Of a stretch of DNA of 64,000 nt, positions 1-11,662 are shown one piece after another. The position numbers were made by a program, and so were the translations under genes. The notes below the pieces were generated by a model. That model did not search any database, had not been told where the DNA came from, and worked only from the letters and a program-made list of their open reading frames with translations. Each line of letters begins with the position of its first letter. The stretch's first letter is position 1. The stretch is from Armigeres subalbatus (lineage: Eukaryota; Arthropoda; Insecta; Diptera; Culicidae): the NCBI RefSeq assembly GCF_024139115.2, contig NC_085140.1, forward strand, positions 422,790,283 to 422,854,282, written 5' to 3'.

Positions 1-146
1 CGTAGATTTGCAGTAGGATATCCTCAGTTATGGGGCTGAGGGATATCCGATACGATTTGCGACTAATTAAAGCTGCTAAACGAAAGTTTGAGCAGAAAAA
101 TGGGTAATTTTTCGTTGGCGCTTGGTGTGCTTTGGCTGAACCCCGA

Positions 147-420
147 CCAACTATGATACTCATTCAGATCTTGAAGAATTTAATACAGAATGTTATGCAA
201 AAAACCGTGAGAAAATTAGAGTTTGCCCGTTATTAGCATTTTTCTGAAGTGGGGTTTGAGCAAATTTCGTTTCTTTTACCTTTGAAAAGAAATAAATTCA
301 CCCTTACAACACTCCAGTAAAATGCTAATATTTTTGCCTTATGAACTCAAATCTTCTCGCGGTTTTCAGCATAACATTATGTATTTAATTCTACAAGAAC
401 TGAATGAGTATCATGGTTCT
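147..420. repeat. Foldback (MITE-like) element
   Basis: The sequence starting ATGATACTCATTCAG at 153 returns as its inverse complement ending CTGAATGAGTATCAT at 414, and the two arms of roughly 120 bases continue to pair with scattered mismatches up to a short centre. No clear target-site duplication is visible. It is a decayed foldback transposon with no coding capacity. A separate small hairpin lies at 16-48 (GGATATCCTCAG against CTGAGGGATATCC). Confidence 0.7.
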
Positions 421-609
421 TGATCGTAAATTTTGCCGCTCAACTGCAAATCACTGTTTTTTGATGTGTCTGCATACATTTTTTCATAAAAACTTTCAAC
501 GAGTTTAGCACCGCCCAAACATTGAACGATTTGGCTGAAATTTTGTCCAGATCATCAGGGCATCAAATAGAACCGAATAAAATGGCGGCCCATCAATAAA
601 TTTGAAAAA

Positions 610-1160
610 GTGTTTTTTGAGCCACCCTTAAGTCCATACACCGGTTCCTTGGCGGAAATATTGGCTCAGCCTTCCCATATACTGGAGGCAGGACCTACGT
701 TCTCAAGGTCACTTCGAAAAGCTGTTGAAGATGGAAAAGCTAGACGATGGTTCTGCGGTTCAGATCATTCCCCACCCGGTTCACAACCGGGTCAAATGCA
801 TTGTTTATTGTCGGGATGTTATCGACTATGACACTGAAGAATTGTGTGCAAACTGGACGAACAAGGTGTTAACGAGGTACATCGTATCTCAAAGAAGGTT
901 GGTTGGAAGGACTAACACCCCCGCTGCTACGCACCATTTGCGGAACCTCAAGACCGGAATACATCTACTTCGGTTTCTTGAAGTTCCCAAGCCGACCCTA
1001 CTATCCCTTTGCAATGCAGTGCTTTGGCTGCTGGTATTTTGGCCACATCAAAGCCCGTCTTGGGTATTCACCTATTCGCAGAAGATAGGAGGTGTGATCT
1101 TCCGAGTTTTTGCAGAAAATGCAACAGCGAATAGCATGGCATCTCTAGCTACTGAGCTTA
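610..1160 (+). pseudogene. LINE ORF1 (gag-like) 5' part, frameshifted
   Basis: This is the amino-terminal and central part of a non-LTR retrotransposon ORF1, an RNA-binding gag-like protein that packages the element RNA. The reading frame moves between all three plus frames (about 610-740, 725-860, 903-1088, then 1090-1130), so it is a pseudogene. Near 1010-1060 the frame shows CFGCWYFGHIKAR, a C-x2-C-x4-H zinc knuckle whose last cysteine is lost at a frameshift. It is followed in another frame by CRKCNSE, the start of a second knuckle. The coding sequence resumes at 4324 after a 3.2 kb insertion. Jockey-type elements are the best guess for the clade; the clade is inference, the zinc knuckle is seen. 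Confidence 0.7.
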
Positions 1161-2516
1161 GGGGCTGTCCATAAACCACGTAGACTCTTGAGGGGGGGAG
1201 GGGTTTCGAAAAAGTCTACGATAGTCTACGAGAGGGGACGAGAGGGTTACCAAAAGTCTACGTAGACTTTTTTATTTTAATTTTTTTTTTAAATAGATTT
1301 ACACAGCAGCTTTGTGCGGAGTTCACAAGGTTGATATTTTTAGGATTTTCCGGTTTTTTTTTGCAAGACTTTACCGAAATAATCTCTTGAGTTTCTCCAT
1401 ACAAATGTTATGAATTTCACCAGGAAAGTTTTTGAACAGGTGTGTTGAACAAGAAAATTTTTCAAAGTATTCTATAAAAACATTCGATTTTTTTTCAAAA
1501 ACTTCACTTGGATTTTACTGCTGATTCTACTAGAATTTCTTTTGATTTTCGGCAGGAGCTTCTTTACAAACTATGGAAATTATGTCTTACTTCAACGGAT
1601 TTGTTTTTTGGAATTTACAATAGAAGCATTTTGGAATATCCAATAAAAAGTCTTTGGAATGCCCAAAAGTTATTCTTTGAAACTTGTAAAGGGAATTCTC
1701 CGAAATTTCTTTTTTTTAATTTTGGAAATTATTCGGGATTTTCCCAAGGAATTATTTGGACATATAAACAAAATTATTCGAAATGCCCGTGGGAAATTTT
1801 TCCTAATTTTTTTTGGCAGTTCTAACGCAAATTCTTTGGAATTATCGATGGAATATTTTCGGAATTTCTAAATAAATTGTTGAAAACTTCCACGAGAAAT
1901 TATTTGAATCTCCCATCAAAAACAGTTTGAGTTTCAACAAAAAAACAAATTTGCAATTTTTTTTTAAAAAGCCTTTCTAATTTTCATGAAAATTCATTCG
2001 TTTTTTTACGAGAAGTTCACAAAAATTTCAACTGAAAATTCTCCACAATTTCCACCAAAAATTATTCATAAAATATTCTTCGGTATGCCCAAAAGATTTA
2101 TTTGAATTTCCTTAATAAATAGCTTCGAATTTGAAAGAGAAAAATATAAAATATCGTAGGAAACCATTTTAAATTTCCACGGGAAATATTTCGGAATATC
2201 CGTTTGAACTTAAAATTATCTCGGGAAATAATTCTAAATTTTCACGGAGTTTTTTTACAGGGAACCTTGTTGAATTTAGATGAAAAATCTTATGATTTCA
2301 ACACATAATTATTCAGCGGGATATTGCAGGGAATTTTCAAGAAAAGCATCGGAATTATCACGGAGAGTTCTTTGGGCTATCAATTGGGAAATTTTACGAA
2401 ATTTACATGAAACTTATTGGAATGTAGACTTGACATTCTCGGAATTTCAACTCGAAATTTTACTGAATTCGGCGTATTTTAATATTATTTTTCGGTTTTT
2501 ACAATTTTGAACAGGC

Positions 2517-3872
2517 GCACAGTGACTAAAATCGTGTTTAGCGCGTTTATTTAATAGTACCTTTATTATGTGATTTAGCGTAATGTCGTCCTCGCCTTAT
2601 GATCAATCCCCTTAAAAGTCTAATAAAAAACATTTGTTACCACTTTACAACATGGAAGGTATATGTCTTCGCGAGAGTTGAAGCTAAAGTTCTCCTGAAA
2701 AACTTTGTCGAAGACACCAGGTTCGTTATTTCATTACTTTCGGAGATATATTGCTTTTTATGCCAACAAGTTTTGAACATGTTCGATGTATAAGCATGGA
2801 GGCGCATGGTGCATTGGTTCATAAACTCCTTGTGAGGAGTTATTGATTCCTACCTTACATAGTAGGAAATGGCAAGGATGTTAACGATCATTCAGTAATA
2901 TGCGTTTGATCATTTAGTAGTTTGTCCATAACACATTCCAGAAGCTGTATTTCAAAATATGTTGTATGGTGGACTTCTAGTGCGAAGGTTTTTCTACAAC
3001 TCTGCCTAATGGTTCGTTGTTTGAATTCCACTAGTAACGGAGTTATAGCTATCGTTTCAGTAACTTAGACTAAATTATAACAAAATTCCAATCATTTAGT
3101 TTAAGTTACTGCAACTAGCGCTCTAGCTCCGTTATTAGTTGAGTTCTAATAACGAACCATTAGGCAAAGTTGTAGAAAAACCTTCGCACTAGAAGTTCAC
3201 CATACAACATGATTTGAAATTCAACTTCTGAAATGTGTTATTGACAAACTACTAAATGATCGAACGCAAATTACTGAATGATCGTTAACATCCTTGGGAA
3301 ATGGTTTTTGATGAAACATTCCTTACATTCGCTGACAACTCTACAGTTAAGGTATTAATTTTAAGTTTATTACTTGTACTTTGTTATGCATATGAGATTG
3401 ACTGCCACGATTTGCCCAGTGTCAAGTAGCAGGTAAAAAACTTTTATTTTTTAAGTTTTTAAGTCACAATAGCCACCCAACGGCGTATTCTAATATTATC
3501 CAAAACTTTTTAGAGCATGCGAAAAATGTAGAAATGAAAATGAAAAAGATATGATAAAAACCCCATTTTAAGTGGTTGTCAGCATAAAACGTAAAACATC
3601 TCCAAAAGTAACGGAACTACGAACTTGGTGTCTTCGACAAAATTTTTGAGGAGAGCTTTTGCTACAACTTTTATAAAGAATCAAACCTATGTTGTGAAGT
3701 GGAAAAAAATAATTTAACATCTCACTTTTAAGGGGATTGATCAGTAAGCTGAATTCCTCCAAAGAAGCGCATTAATTTACTAATTGAATGTCTTAAAGAC
3801 ACCATTACGTCAATTGCATAATAAAGGAACTATTAAATAAACCCGCTAGAAACCCGAGTTTAGCCACTGTGC
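2517..3872. mobile_element. Foldback element, GCACAGTG ends, GGC duplication
   Basis: Left end GCACAGTGACTAAA and right end TTTAGCCACTGTGC are inverse complements, and the arms keep pairing inward for about 250 bases; for example GATCAATCCCCTTAAAAG at 2600 pairs with CTTTTAAGGGGATTGATC near 3740. It is flanked by GGC (2514-2516 and 3873-3875). The related copy near 63030 has the uninterrupted site GAACCGGCATGAA, which supports these boundaries. It carries a second element inside. Confidence 0.75.
2873..3296. mobile_element. MITE with 8-bp duplication (hAT-like)
   Basis: This 424-base palindromic element has ends CAAGGATGTTAACGATC and its inverse complement, and arms of about 185 bases. The 8-base direct repeat GGAAATGG flanks it exactly (2865-2872 and 3297-3304). 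An 8-bp duplication is typical of hAT. It is non-coding and sits inside the foldback element 2517-3872. Confidence 0.85.
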
Positions 3873-4323
3873 GGCATTGAGAATTATAGGTCAGATGCGT
3901 GACAGATTTTATCAGTGGCGTGCCGATGCAAATTGTCGCACACCTCTAGGAGGAATTGAATTTAACAGTAATTAAATTAATTGGCTTTGAGATTTGATTT
4001 CAGGAGTTATGGACAGAGGAATAAATTTGATTTAGTTTCAATTTGATTTTTGTTTTGTTGGATTTTGTTCAGTTTGATTTTGTTATTTTTGAAATTCGAA
4101 TTTTGTTGTAATGTTTACATGGAAATTGAATAGCTGATTTGCTTAAAACGTGGTTGTTTTCCATATTTTTCCAATCATATATGATGTTTTGTAAAATATG
4201 GTAAAGTCTACGTAGACTTCAAGGGGGGGAGGGGTTTCGGAAAAGTCTACGAAAGTCTACTAGGGGGGACGGGGGAGGTTTGAAAAAGTGAAATTTCGGT
4301 CTACGTGGTTTGTGGACAGCCCC

Positions 4324-5253
4324 TTAGAAGAGCAGAAAATAAAGGTCGACTACAACTGCACCTACCGAGAGGCTGAGAAGAATCCTCCAGCGGGGAGAAG
4401 GGTAGAAGGGTCATACGCCGAAATCACACAAAGAAATCAGATCTCCACAAACCTGCCTACTCAGCAATTACTAGCAGCAGAAGACGTTTCTGCTATTCTA
4501 AAAAAAATGAGAGCCATGCTTTTCGTGCTAGAGCTCCAATGGCTCGAAGTCCAGACTTTGAGGATTGAGAATGATCTTTTAAAAAGGCAACAAAACAGCC
4601 GATATGCCTCCTCCCAGAGTCACGACCACACGCAATCTGATTTCACTTCAACCGCTGCTCAACCATCTAAGTCTCTTTCTAGCTCCTCTGCATCCGTCGT
4701 AGCCATGAATGGTGATTTTGCCACTATTTCCGCCGCTCCCCAGACTTCGCAAAGCCACAACATCAACTCATCCAAAGTATCTCCTGAGCAGGATGTTTTC
4801 TACTCTCCCTAAGTCAAAACAAGAAATAAGGAAGATGGCACCAAGGCCAAAATTCTCCTCTCAGTATTGGAGTCGGCACTCGCTTGTCCTACACCCCCAA
4901 AAGGAGTCTAACAAACACCTCAGCCCAAAAAACCAAGAATGCCCCAAAAACCATCAATATGAAGAGTGGTGGACTTTCCGCGAAAACCTAACCATATCTT
5001 CAATTCGAACGTACACATTCCGCCTGCTGCCGCTTCCAACGTGCCAAAAACAAACCTCACTACTGCAACCCATGTACCGATGTCCGATTCGCACATCAGG
5101 AGCACTATAAGACCGGAAGCTACACCCCAATCGGAACCTTTGGACCCACTTCGGCATTCGATGACGGCATCGGACGAACAAAGCTCCAGTGATGCTCTGG
5201 ATAGGGGCGCTGGTACATCGGACTCCCCACCGCACCGTAGAATACAATCGTGA
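4324..5253 (+). pseudogene. LINE ORF1 (gag-like) 3' part
   Basis: The frame that was cut by the TTA-flanked insertion resumes here and is open to a stop after FYSP at 4812. It then continues with frameshifts through a proline- and serine-rich tail ending HRRIQS at 5253. A leucine-rich stretch (KKMRAMLFVLELQWLEVQTL, about 4501-4560) could be a coiled-coil self-association segment, as in many LINE ORF1 proteins. No endonuclease or reverse transcriptase follows: the ORF runs straight into a 3' untranslated region with a poly(A) tract. The copy therefore behaves like an ORF1-only half-LINE or an internally deleted LINE. Confidence 0.65.
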
Positions 5254-5508
5254 TCTACGTCTTTGTCTCGCTTTTTCGTCCAGTATTAAACTTTCAACTA
5301 ATTTTAATGTATTTTTTTTTAAGTTTGTAGTTTAATTTGCTTTGTTAATTGGACAGTACTGTATTTGGCTTGTACATTGGCTTGCGAAAGATCCCTAGGT
5401 TGGACCTGAGGTTCACCTCATCCCCTGCCAGTTGCTTCCTTTGTAGTGACGATACCATGACAAGTGAAGAACTGAATTCATTTCAGAATTCACAGAAATA
5501 AAAAAAAA
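5254..5508 (+). terminator. LINE 3' UTR with AATAAA and poly(A)
   Basis: A non-coding tail follows the ORF1 stop and ends in GAAATAAAAAAAAAG (about 5495-5508), i.e. a polyadenylation signal fused to an A run, the mark of a reverse-transcribed RNA 3' end. The 8-mer TTGAACGA directly after the A run also occurs at about 523-530, which could be the other half of a target-site duplication; this match is short and tentative. Confidence 0.55.
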
Positions 5509-5807
5509 GTTGAACGAAGGTGTATCAAATAGCAGGATAGACATTTATTTATTGTACATGGTCTTCAACTTGTAAATTGCACAGACTGATTGTTTGACTT
5601 AATCCTATTTTTAAAAACTAATTTGGTAACATTAAAGTCGAAAAAACAACACAAAGTCAAGTTGTGGAACCACCAACGCTGGATAAGAATAAAAAGGATC
5701 TGAATGAGCTGAAAAACAGTAAATATATTGAGAAGGACGAAATCCGGGTCAAACTTTTCAAACTTGGAAGTAAGCAGCTGCATCAATCTATGCCCAATCT
5801 ATAAGCA

Positions 5808-6150
5808 AAGGCATAGAATATCGTGTGCCAATTACAGAGGGATCCCCCTCTGAACTCGGCTTACAAAATGCTGTCGCGTATTCTGTTTGACAGACTAAGA
5901 TCCATCCTTCGTTGGCGAATACTAGGCGAGTTTTCATGAGGGCCGATCAACGACGGATCAGATGATTTGCCTGGGGATGATCCTTGATACGTTCCGGGAG
6001 TACAACTTGCAGACTCACCAACTGTTCATTGATTTCAAAGCAGCGTACGATTCATTGAAAAGAGATGAGCTATGGCGGATAATGTCTGAACATGGTTTTC
6101 CGACGGAACTGATAAGGCTGATACGTGGAATGCTTGGTTGGCGCTGATGC
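5808..6150 (+). pseudogene. RTE-type reverse transcriptase fragment
   Basis: The translation gives ANYRGIPL, GRSTTDQM, then FREYNLQTHQLFIDFKAAYD and HGFPTELIRLIRGML, which are the conserved fingers/palm blocks of an RTE-like LINE reverse transcriptase. FIDFKAAYDS carries the first catalytic aspartate block. It has in-frame stops before 5960 and is cut after 6150, so it is a short dead fragment. The same family is present in longer form at 11.7-15.3 kb on the other strand. Both its flanks are non-coding. Confidence 0.8.
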
Positions 6151-6379
6151 CAAACAGGTATTCAGGTTAGTATATGTTGGGTAGTTGGGAAAACCCCATC
6201 CATGGCGGCATGGGAATGTGTAATGCATTTACGGACAAATTCTAGAATCGCGATAATGTGCGATCGTTCACATCTCAACGCTTACATTTGCAAATCTATT
6301 GCAACGATGTAAAGCGTACGGCCAGAATAAATCAGTTCAGTTTTGTTCTTCGGATCAAGTGCCTATCCGGTCTTTAATT

Positions 6380-6760
6380 GTAAATGAATCATTTGTTTGA
6401 GAAACTGCATAAGTCCATTTTACACAATTTCGAGAAAACAACAAATCTGTTTTTGGACAAACTGGCACCGAACCTTCCGATTTCTTCGATACAGACCAAT
6501 AGTTTTCGGCAAAACTCACCACCCTGGGGCACTTTCCGTGTAAAAACTGTAAGCAGTACTCCACAATTGCTCTTCAAAGTGCGTGGACATATGTAGTTTC
6601 TCAAACAAACGAAAAAAATTTCATACATTCCTGAACAAACTTTTTTTTCGTGTTTTTTGCCAGAATACGTATTTTTGGAAGAGGATTCAGAATATATAAA
6701 AATCTCATTTTGGCCAAAAATGTTACATATGCAGTTTCTCAAACAAACGGTTCAATTAGT
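6380..6760. repeat. Repeat with inverted GTTTGAGAAACTGCA ends
   Basis: TTTGTTTGAGAAACTGCAT at about 6393 is answered by ATGCAGTTTCTCAAACAAAC at 6728-6748 in inverse orientation, and a third partial copy lies at 6594. The right half (GGATTCAGAATATATAAAAAT to the end) recurs in direct orientation at about 21180-21255. It is probably a small decayed TIR element of unknown class. Confidence 0.5.
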
Positions 6761-6924
6761 GATTATCACACCATCCTTTCTGCATATTGGCGTAACGAAG
6801 ATCTACTTTACATGGTGGCACCGAAAGTCAACATTACACCACCAAAACCAGCCCCTGGGGTTTACCCACTTCTTCCTGAAAGGATCTTAAAGCTCCCAAA
6901 AGGAATTTGAGGTTAAAGGTAAGG

Positions 6925-7200
6925 ATGTTACCCGGAAATCCCCATTCGAAAAGTCGCAGAAGAACTAGACGTGTCCTGGTATGGTCTTCTAGGCAATCGA
7001 ATAAGATTTTCTTTACTTTTCTTTACTATCCTAGAGGTACATGAGCTCAGCGAGATTGGCATGTAGTTGGATGTGTCCCGGGTGGGGACGGTGTACCTCG
7101 GGATCGGTATCACAAAATGTTGCCGTCACTCATCTGGAAAAGTCCTCCAGAGGTTCGGAGATTGTTCAATATTGAAAATCGAGGTAAATGCTGATCTCTG
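6925..7200 (-). pseudogene. Jockey-like reverse transcriptase fragment
   Basis: The minus strand reads VIPIPR, then SNYMPISLSSCTSRIV, close to the IPIPKPGKD...SNYRPISLSSCLCKI block that opens the reverse transcriptase of Jockey-clade LINEs. Just upstream in another frame are residues resembling FPDEWR. There is no open frame beyond 60 codons and no catalytic motif remains. It is a short, frameshifted remnant and distinct from the RTE-type family elsewhere in the window. Confidence 0.55.
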
Positions 7201-7299
7201 TTTGCCACAGAGAGTATAGACTCTGCCCCATAGTTTGGCAGCGGATTGTGCCGGACTCACCAAGTTGGGGAAATCCTCCCATTGTTTCCTATTCGGATC

Positions 7300-8025
7300 A
7301 AATTCAGTAGAATTATCTTAACTAAATAAAAATAAATCTCTTGAAAACTCGACAGAACTTCAAAAGATTTGTTTTAGGAATTGTAAAGAAATTTTCATTT
7401 GAAATTCAGAAGCAATTTGATTTGGTTATTGGACTTATTTTAATGCATTGCAGAAAATGACGATAGATATGTTTTTTGGGTTTTGAAATTTCACTCTACC
7501 TTACTATTCTACCTTCCCTTCATAGTGATGTCAATATTTGCCTCTGTTTTTAATACAATGGCTCGTAACTGACCTAATAACAAATTCTTCTGGAGTCAAT
7601 TAAATACAGAAAAAAAAACTTCATACTTCCAGAAATTATTCCACGTGTTCGCTGCCAGTAATATCAAGTAATTAGTGAAGGAATATACCCAACTTTCACA
7701 AAACCTAAATTTTCTTTGTTCTACGGGAGTCATTGGCATTAAACCACCGCCATAACTCACTCACTAACTTAGCTCCCCATAGTTCCATAATGTGATAAAG
7801 ATCCGCCACTAACTGCACGACAGAAGATAATTTATTGGGCTAGGTTTTTCTTCGTACTTTTATTTTCCATGGTTATAGTGCGAGAATACATTCCTACTTG
7901 CGAGTGGTGTAAATAACGTTTACTGAATCATGCACACAATCTTGAATAAACCACCTAAAGGAAGTTGTCGCCCTGTTTTATTATGAAATTCAACTTACTT
8001 ATGTTTTTGAGTACATGATTGTTAC
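7300..8025. other. No recognisable feature
   Basis: AT-rich DNA with stops in all frames. I see no coding motif, RNA gene or strong repeat here. Confidence 0.5.
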
Positions 8026-8029
8026 AGAC

Positions 8030-8170
8030 ACATGCAAAGACAAACATCACATCCATTCGTCAAGCTGACACTAGGTCCTCCGGGCATCCAATGAAAAACT
8101 TTTTCTTGAAGTAATAATATTGCTTCTCGGTACAGTACACCTTGGTTCACGAGAAAGGCAAATAAAAACA
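8030..8170 (+). repeat. TCGTC(G/A)AGCT interspersed repeat
   Basis: ACACATGCAAAGACAAAC, then TCGTCAAGCT, ACTAGGTCCTCCGGGCAT and GGTTCACGAGAAAGGC form a mosaic that I associate with a common Aedes interspersed repeat. Shorter relatives with the same core and strand occur at 23360-23480, 32085-32160 and 53580-53690. The minus-strand ORF through it is a by-product. Confidence 0.5.
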
Positions 8171-8299
8171 ATAAATGCCAAACCATGTATTCCATCGAAA
8201 AATTGAACACAGCAAATAAATCATTCAAAAGCACGAACATGCTTTCCCCTCGAAGCTAAAAAGGAAAACCAGTGCCCATTTGTTTTGTCTCAATTTGAA

Positions 8300-10195
8300 C
8301 GCCTAATCTACATCAGAACGGTGCTGAATATTAGCCGAACAATTCGTGCCAGTTATCGCATTGTGGATTTCCATATCCTGCGTCAGGCGATCATTTATGT
8401 TGACGTGTTTCAGAAAGGAACTCCCATAATTGAAGCGTGACTTACCTACACAGTATCGCGAACTTAAGGTGCCGCCTAGAAGGATTTTTTTTCGGTCGTG
8501 CTTAATTAACAGACCCATCGCCAAGACTTGCAACGAAGTAATGGAGCTGTGGAGAAGGATAATGACTGGATAAACGTTAAAAATGGATTGGGACTTCCCC
8601 TGCCCGAAAAAAAAATTATAAAAGAATGATCAACGAAGCGCATGATTCACCTTGATGGGTCGTAATGAGCACTTGTGGTGATTAATGCTAAGAGTGATTG
8701 TGTTTTAATTTCGCCTAAGATGCCCAGCAGGTGTCAATTACAAGTCCAATTTGTGGTTCTAAAGGAAACTGGGCTCATCTTGTTAATTACCAAGAAAACT
8801 GGATCTATTTAACATTTAATTTTTCGTCGAGTACATGCACTTGAAACAGCACAATTGGAACGGTGGTTGCTCTTTTTCGAGGGTTTTTTATTCCAAAAAT
8901 AGATTACTCGGCATACTAACGATTATCCGTACTGAACTAGAGCTTTGATGTCGAACCCAACAAAAACTAACCAAAATTGTATCTGTACTTTCCTTTGATG
9001 GATGATGTAACGACAGGGGCGTGAAGAATACGAAGCACAATTGCAAAAAAGTTATACTACGTAACTGCTGTTTGATAAAAGAAACCTTATTTACACAGAT
9101 TAAGATTCCTTTTCTTTGTACATCTCTGCTGGAAGACTCAAAATTGAATTCCCATTCTGAAGAAAAAAGAAAACTTCAAAATTTACATATATCTATTGAA
9201 CGTAAAGGAAAATTTGACAATCGCTCACACAGAAAACCCGTGAAAAAAACTTATTTGCTTACCTGAAGTGCTCTACTGAGAAACCGAGCAACTAGAGTGT
9301 TAGGTACAACATGTGTGTTTTCGTTGAAAAGCTAAAGGCAAATAAACTTTTCTATGCTTTGATTGAAGAGCACAGGTCCACAAAAAATATGCGGAAGGTT
9401 TCGATTTAAATTTATTTTAATTTTTCACTTTTGTTTTCGTTTCAAATTTGACTTGAGTTAGTTTTGGTTTGGGTGTTGGTTTTGATTTTGTGATTGGTTT
9501 TTATTTTATTTTTCTATTCGCCATTTTGACTTTGGTATTGGTTATGTTTTTTAGATTTTGGTGTATGCTTCAGGTTTCATTCTGATTTAGTTTTTTTAAT
9601 TTGGCTGTAAAAAGTTCTCAATTCTCATTGAAACGCGCAGAAGTTTCCGGCATGTTATGGTGATGTTACGTTTTTTAACACCGCTTCAATGGAGGTAAAA
9701 TAAAAGGTAGGGGTTGAGATGGATATTTTTTCGTACATATTCAGTTTTTAACGCACGATAATTGCGCCCTCCGTAGGTCGGAAATTAACTTACCACTCTA
9801 CATTTTTTAATTTTTTTCCCATTCCCTGGAAGAAAATGGAATGTCAATCCCAAGCCATGACTTGAAATAGTAGAGTGATTAAATGATTTTGCAAACTACA
9901 GCTTTCATTTGAATTCATTATAAAATTGGATTTCCTTTCATTTAATGTAACAATCTATAAATATTTTGGTCGAAGTAATTGATTTTAAAAGCCAACATGT
10001 CAATTAAACACGCGATCTAGCAAAATTCGTCAAAACTTACTTGTCAAGTTAATACAGCTTTCACTATGTTCATTCTGGCAAACAATTTCAATTCCAACTT
10101 AAATATACGACGATTTGCTACTTCACGTCTAGCTTGTTAATTAGAAGTATCTTCATGAGAATTTTCTCAAAACATGCCTGCATAGAGTTATTCCC
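8300..10195. other. No recognisable feature
   Basis: AT-rich sequence with short spurious ORFs only. I see no conserved protein motif, TIR pair or tandem array. Confidence 0.45.
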
Positions 10196-10200
10196 GTCCT

Positions 10201-10392
10201 TTATAGTTGATTATTATTGAATGGAGAAACTCCATCCTTTCCATTCCAAATTTGTAATCGAAACGGAAGTGCGTTTTCGCCAAGTTGATCAAATAAATTT
10301 AATAAGTCGACGCTTGAGTAGGCTAAACTTTGCGATACACAACACCGCCGCCGCTGGGCCGCGCCGATCGAAACAGGATACAAAGCAATCAA
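10201..10392 (-). CDS. Short open segment, possible exon or remnant
   Basis: A 63-codon open stretch on the minus strand, without an in-frame ATG, ends in TAA at 10201. Its 3' half (for example YSSVDLLNLFDQLGENALPF) has a balanced amino-acid composition and higher GC than its AT-rich surroundings, which is why it is recorded. I recognise no domain. It could be a terminal exon using an upstream acceptor, a transposon remnant or chance. No poly(A) signal was confirmed nearby. Confidence 0.2.
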   Translation of the reverse strand: MIALYPVSIGAAQRRRCCVSQSLAYSSVDLLNLFDQLGENALPFRLQIWNGKDGVSPFNNNQL

Positions 10393-10399
10393 GAATTTA

Positions 10400-11460
10400 A
10401 TGGATTTTTGGTCCCTATGGGGTTGAAATTGATTTTGGTGGTCAGTGGGTTCAGTGTCCCGACTTCTAGGCTTACAATCTTGGGTCTAATTTCTTTGTGC
10501 CTTTAATTTGCACTGTCTGGGGATTGTCCTTGGTTTATATAGTGATCAAAGCTAGCAACGTTGAAAATGAGAACGATTCTTACGACGGCTCTCATCTCAT
10601 TAGCACCCGTGTTTTGCTGAGAATGTATTAGGCAGAGATAAAGCTGGGTAAGCCGGCTATGATATAAATTTCATTCTTTATTATATTGTTCGTGAGAGTA
10701 GGCAGAAGCTCGCTAAGAAATACTATATAGAATGAGGATAGGGATTCAAAATAACGACAGGTCGGAAAACCTGAATTTACAGAATCCTGAAGTCATTAGA
10801 CAACAATAATTAAGAAGTCTTTACCAGTACAAACAGATAATAGAGACATGCACAAAATATTTTACCTCAACTGAAATCTTTTTTCTAGTTTCTTTTTCAA
10901 AAAAAAATGGCTCACTCCAAAACCATACAGTTTACAAAAACCTGCTTTTTAATATAATTTTACCATACAAAATGTTAATTAACCCCAACAACCCAAATTT
11001 TTGTTTTGACACTATTTTGCTCTCTAAAATCGATCTAAACACGGTTTGGGCAGTCACATTTTTTATTTCGCGATTTTTCCATTTCATACTTTGATTTTTT
11101 TAGATTTTTGATTTTCAAGTTTTTTATTTCTTGAATCTATTAATTTTTTTTGATTTTTCAACATATCTAGAGTTTGAAAATTCTTATTCAATGCTGACTT
11201 ATTGCAATTTTTAAAATTTCAGGGTTATTTTTTTATTTTGCGAGTTGGATAAATTATTTAAAGTGTAACATTCTCAACTATAACCTTCTATTGAATAATG
11301 TAAATTGTAGCAAAATACTAAACTAGACATATTTCACTCTTTAAAGGCATACGAGCAAAAACACGGAGGAGCAAAATATTACTCAATTTTCAATATATTT
11401 TTATAATATTTTATAATATTTATAACATAAAAAAAATCGAAATCTGATCAATTGAAAATT
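10400..11460. other. No recognisable feature
   Basis: Very AT-rich DNA with T-runs and no recognisable gene, RNA or repeat boundary. Confidence 0.45.
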
Positions 11461-11464
11461 ACAA

Positions 11465-11516
11465 ATTCTAATCAAAATACCCCGTCTAAAGGCGGTCTTG
11501 GGCTCTAGAGAGTTAA
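11465..11516 (-). repeat. Element end with AGACCGCCTTTAGACGGG core
   Basis: CCCCGTCTAAAGGCGGTCTTGG at the right edge of an AT-rich block is the inverse of CCAAGACCGCC and ACGGG at 37130-37155. A diverged third copy lies at 46670-46700. The outer end reads CTCTAGAGAGTTAAT here and GTAACCCTCTAACG at 37 kb, so a TTAA-targeting (piggyBac-like) MITE end is possible; that class is inference. Confidence 0.45.
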
Positions 11517-11662
11517 TGTTAAATACTTACTTGATACTTGATGGGCTACAGCTCTTCGATGAACCTACGCCACTGGACTCGATCCTCAGCCGTCAGGTCC
11601 TCTTCAACTGCAAAAAGCCATCGTGTACGTGGCCTTCCACGAAGCCTGCGGCCTCTTCCGGG

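Larger units (their letters stand above)
1161..4323. mobile_element. TIR DNA element with TTA duplication (Harbinger-like)
   Basis: The left end GGGGCTGTCCATAAACCACG and the right end, read in inverse complement, GGGGCTGTCCACAAACCACG match at 19 of 20 positions. Both ends are flanked by TTA (1158-1160 and 4324-4326), the duplication typical of PIF/Harbinger. Subterminal blocks rich in GTCTACG and runs of G repeat in inverse orientation near both ends. The interior is AT-rich, full of degenerate GGAATTTC words, and encodes nothing recognisable. About 1.36 kb of it is a later insertion. A second copy lies at 61830-63680. The superfamily is inferred from TSD length and TIR only. Confidence 0.75.

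Noticed and set aside
4288..4323. Upstream start for the ORF1 3' part
   Set aside because: These bases belong to the right end of the inserted TIR element, not to the LINE.
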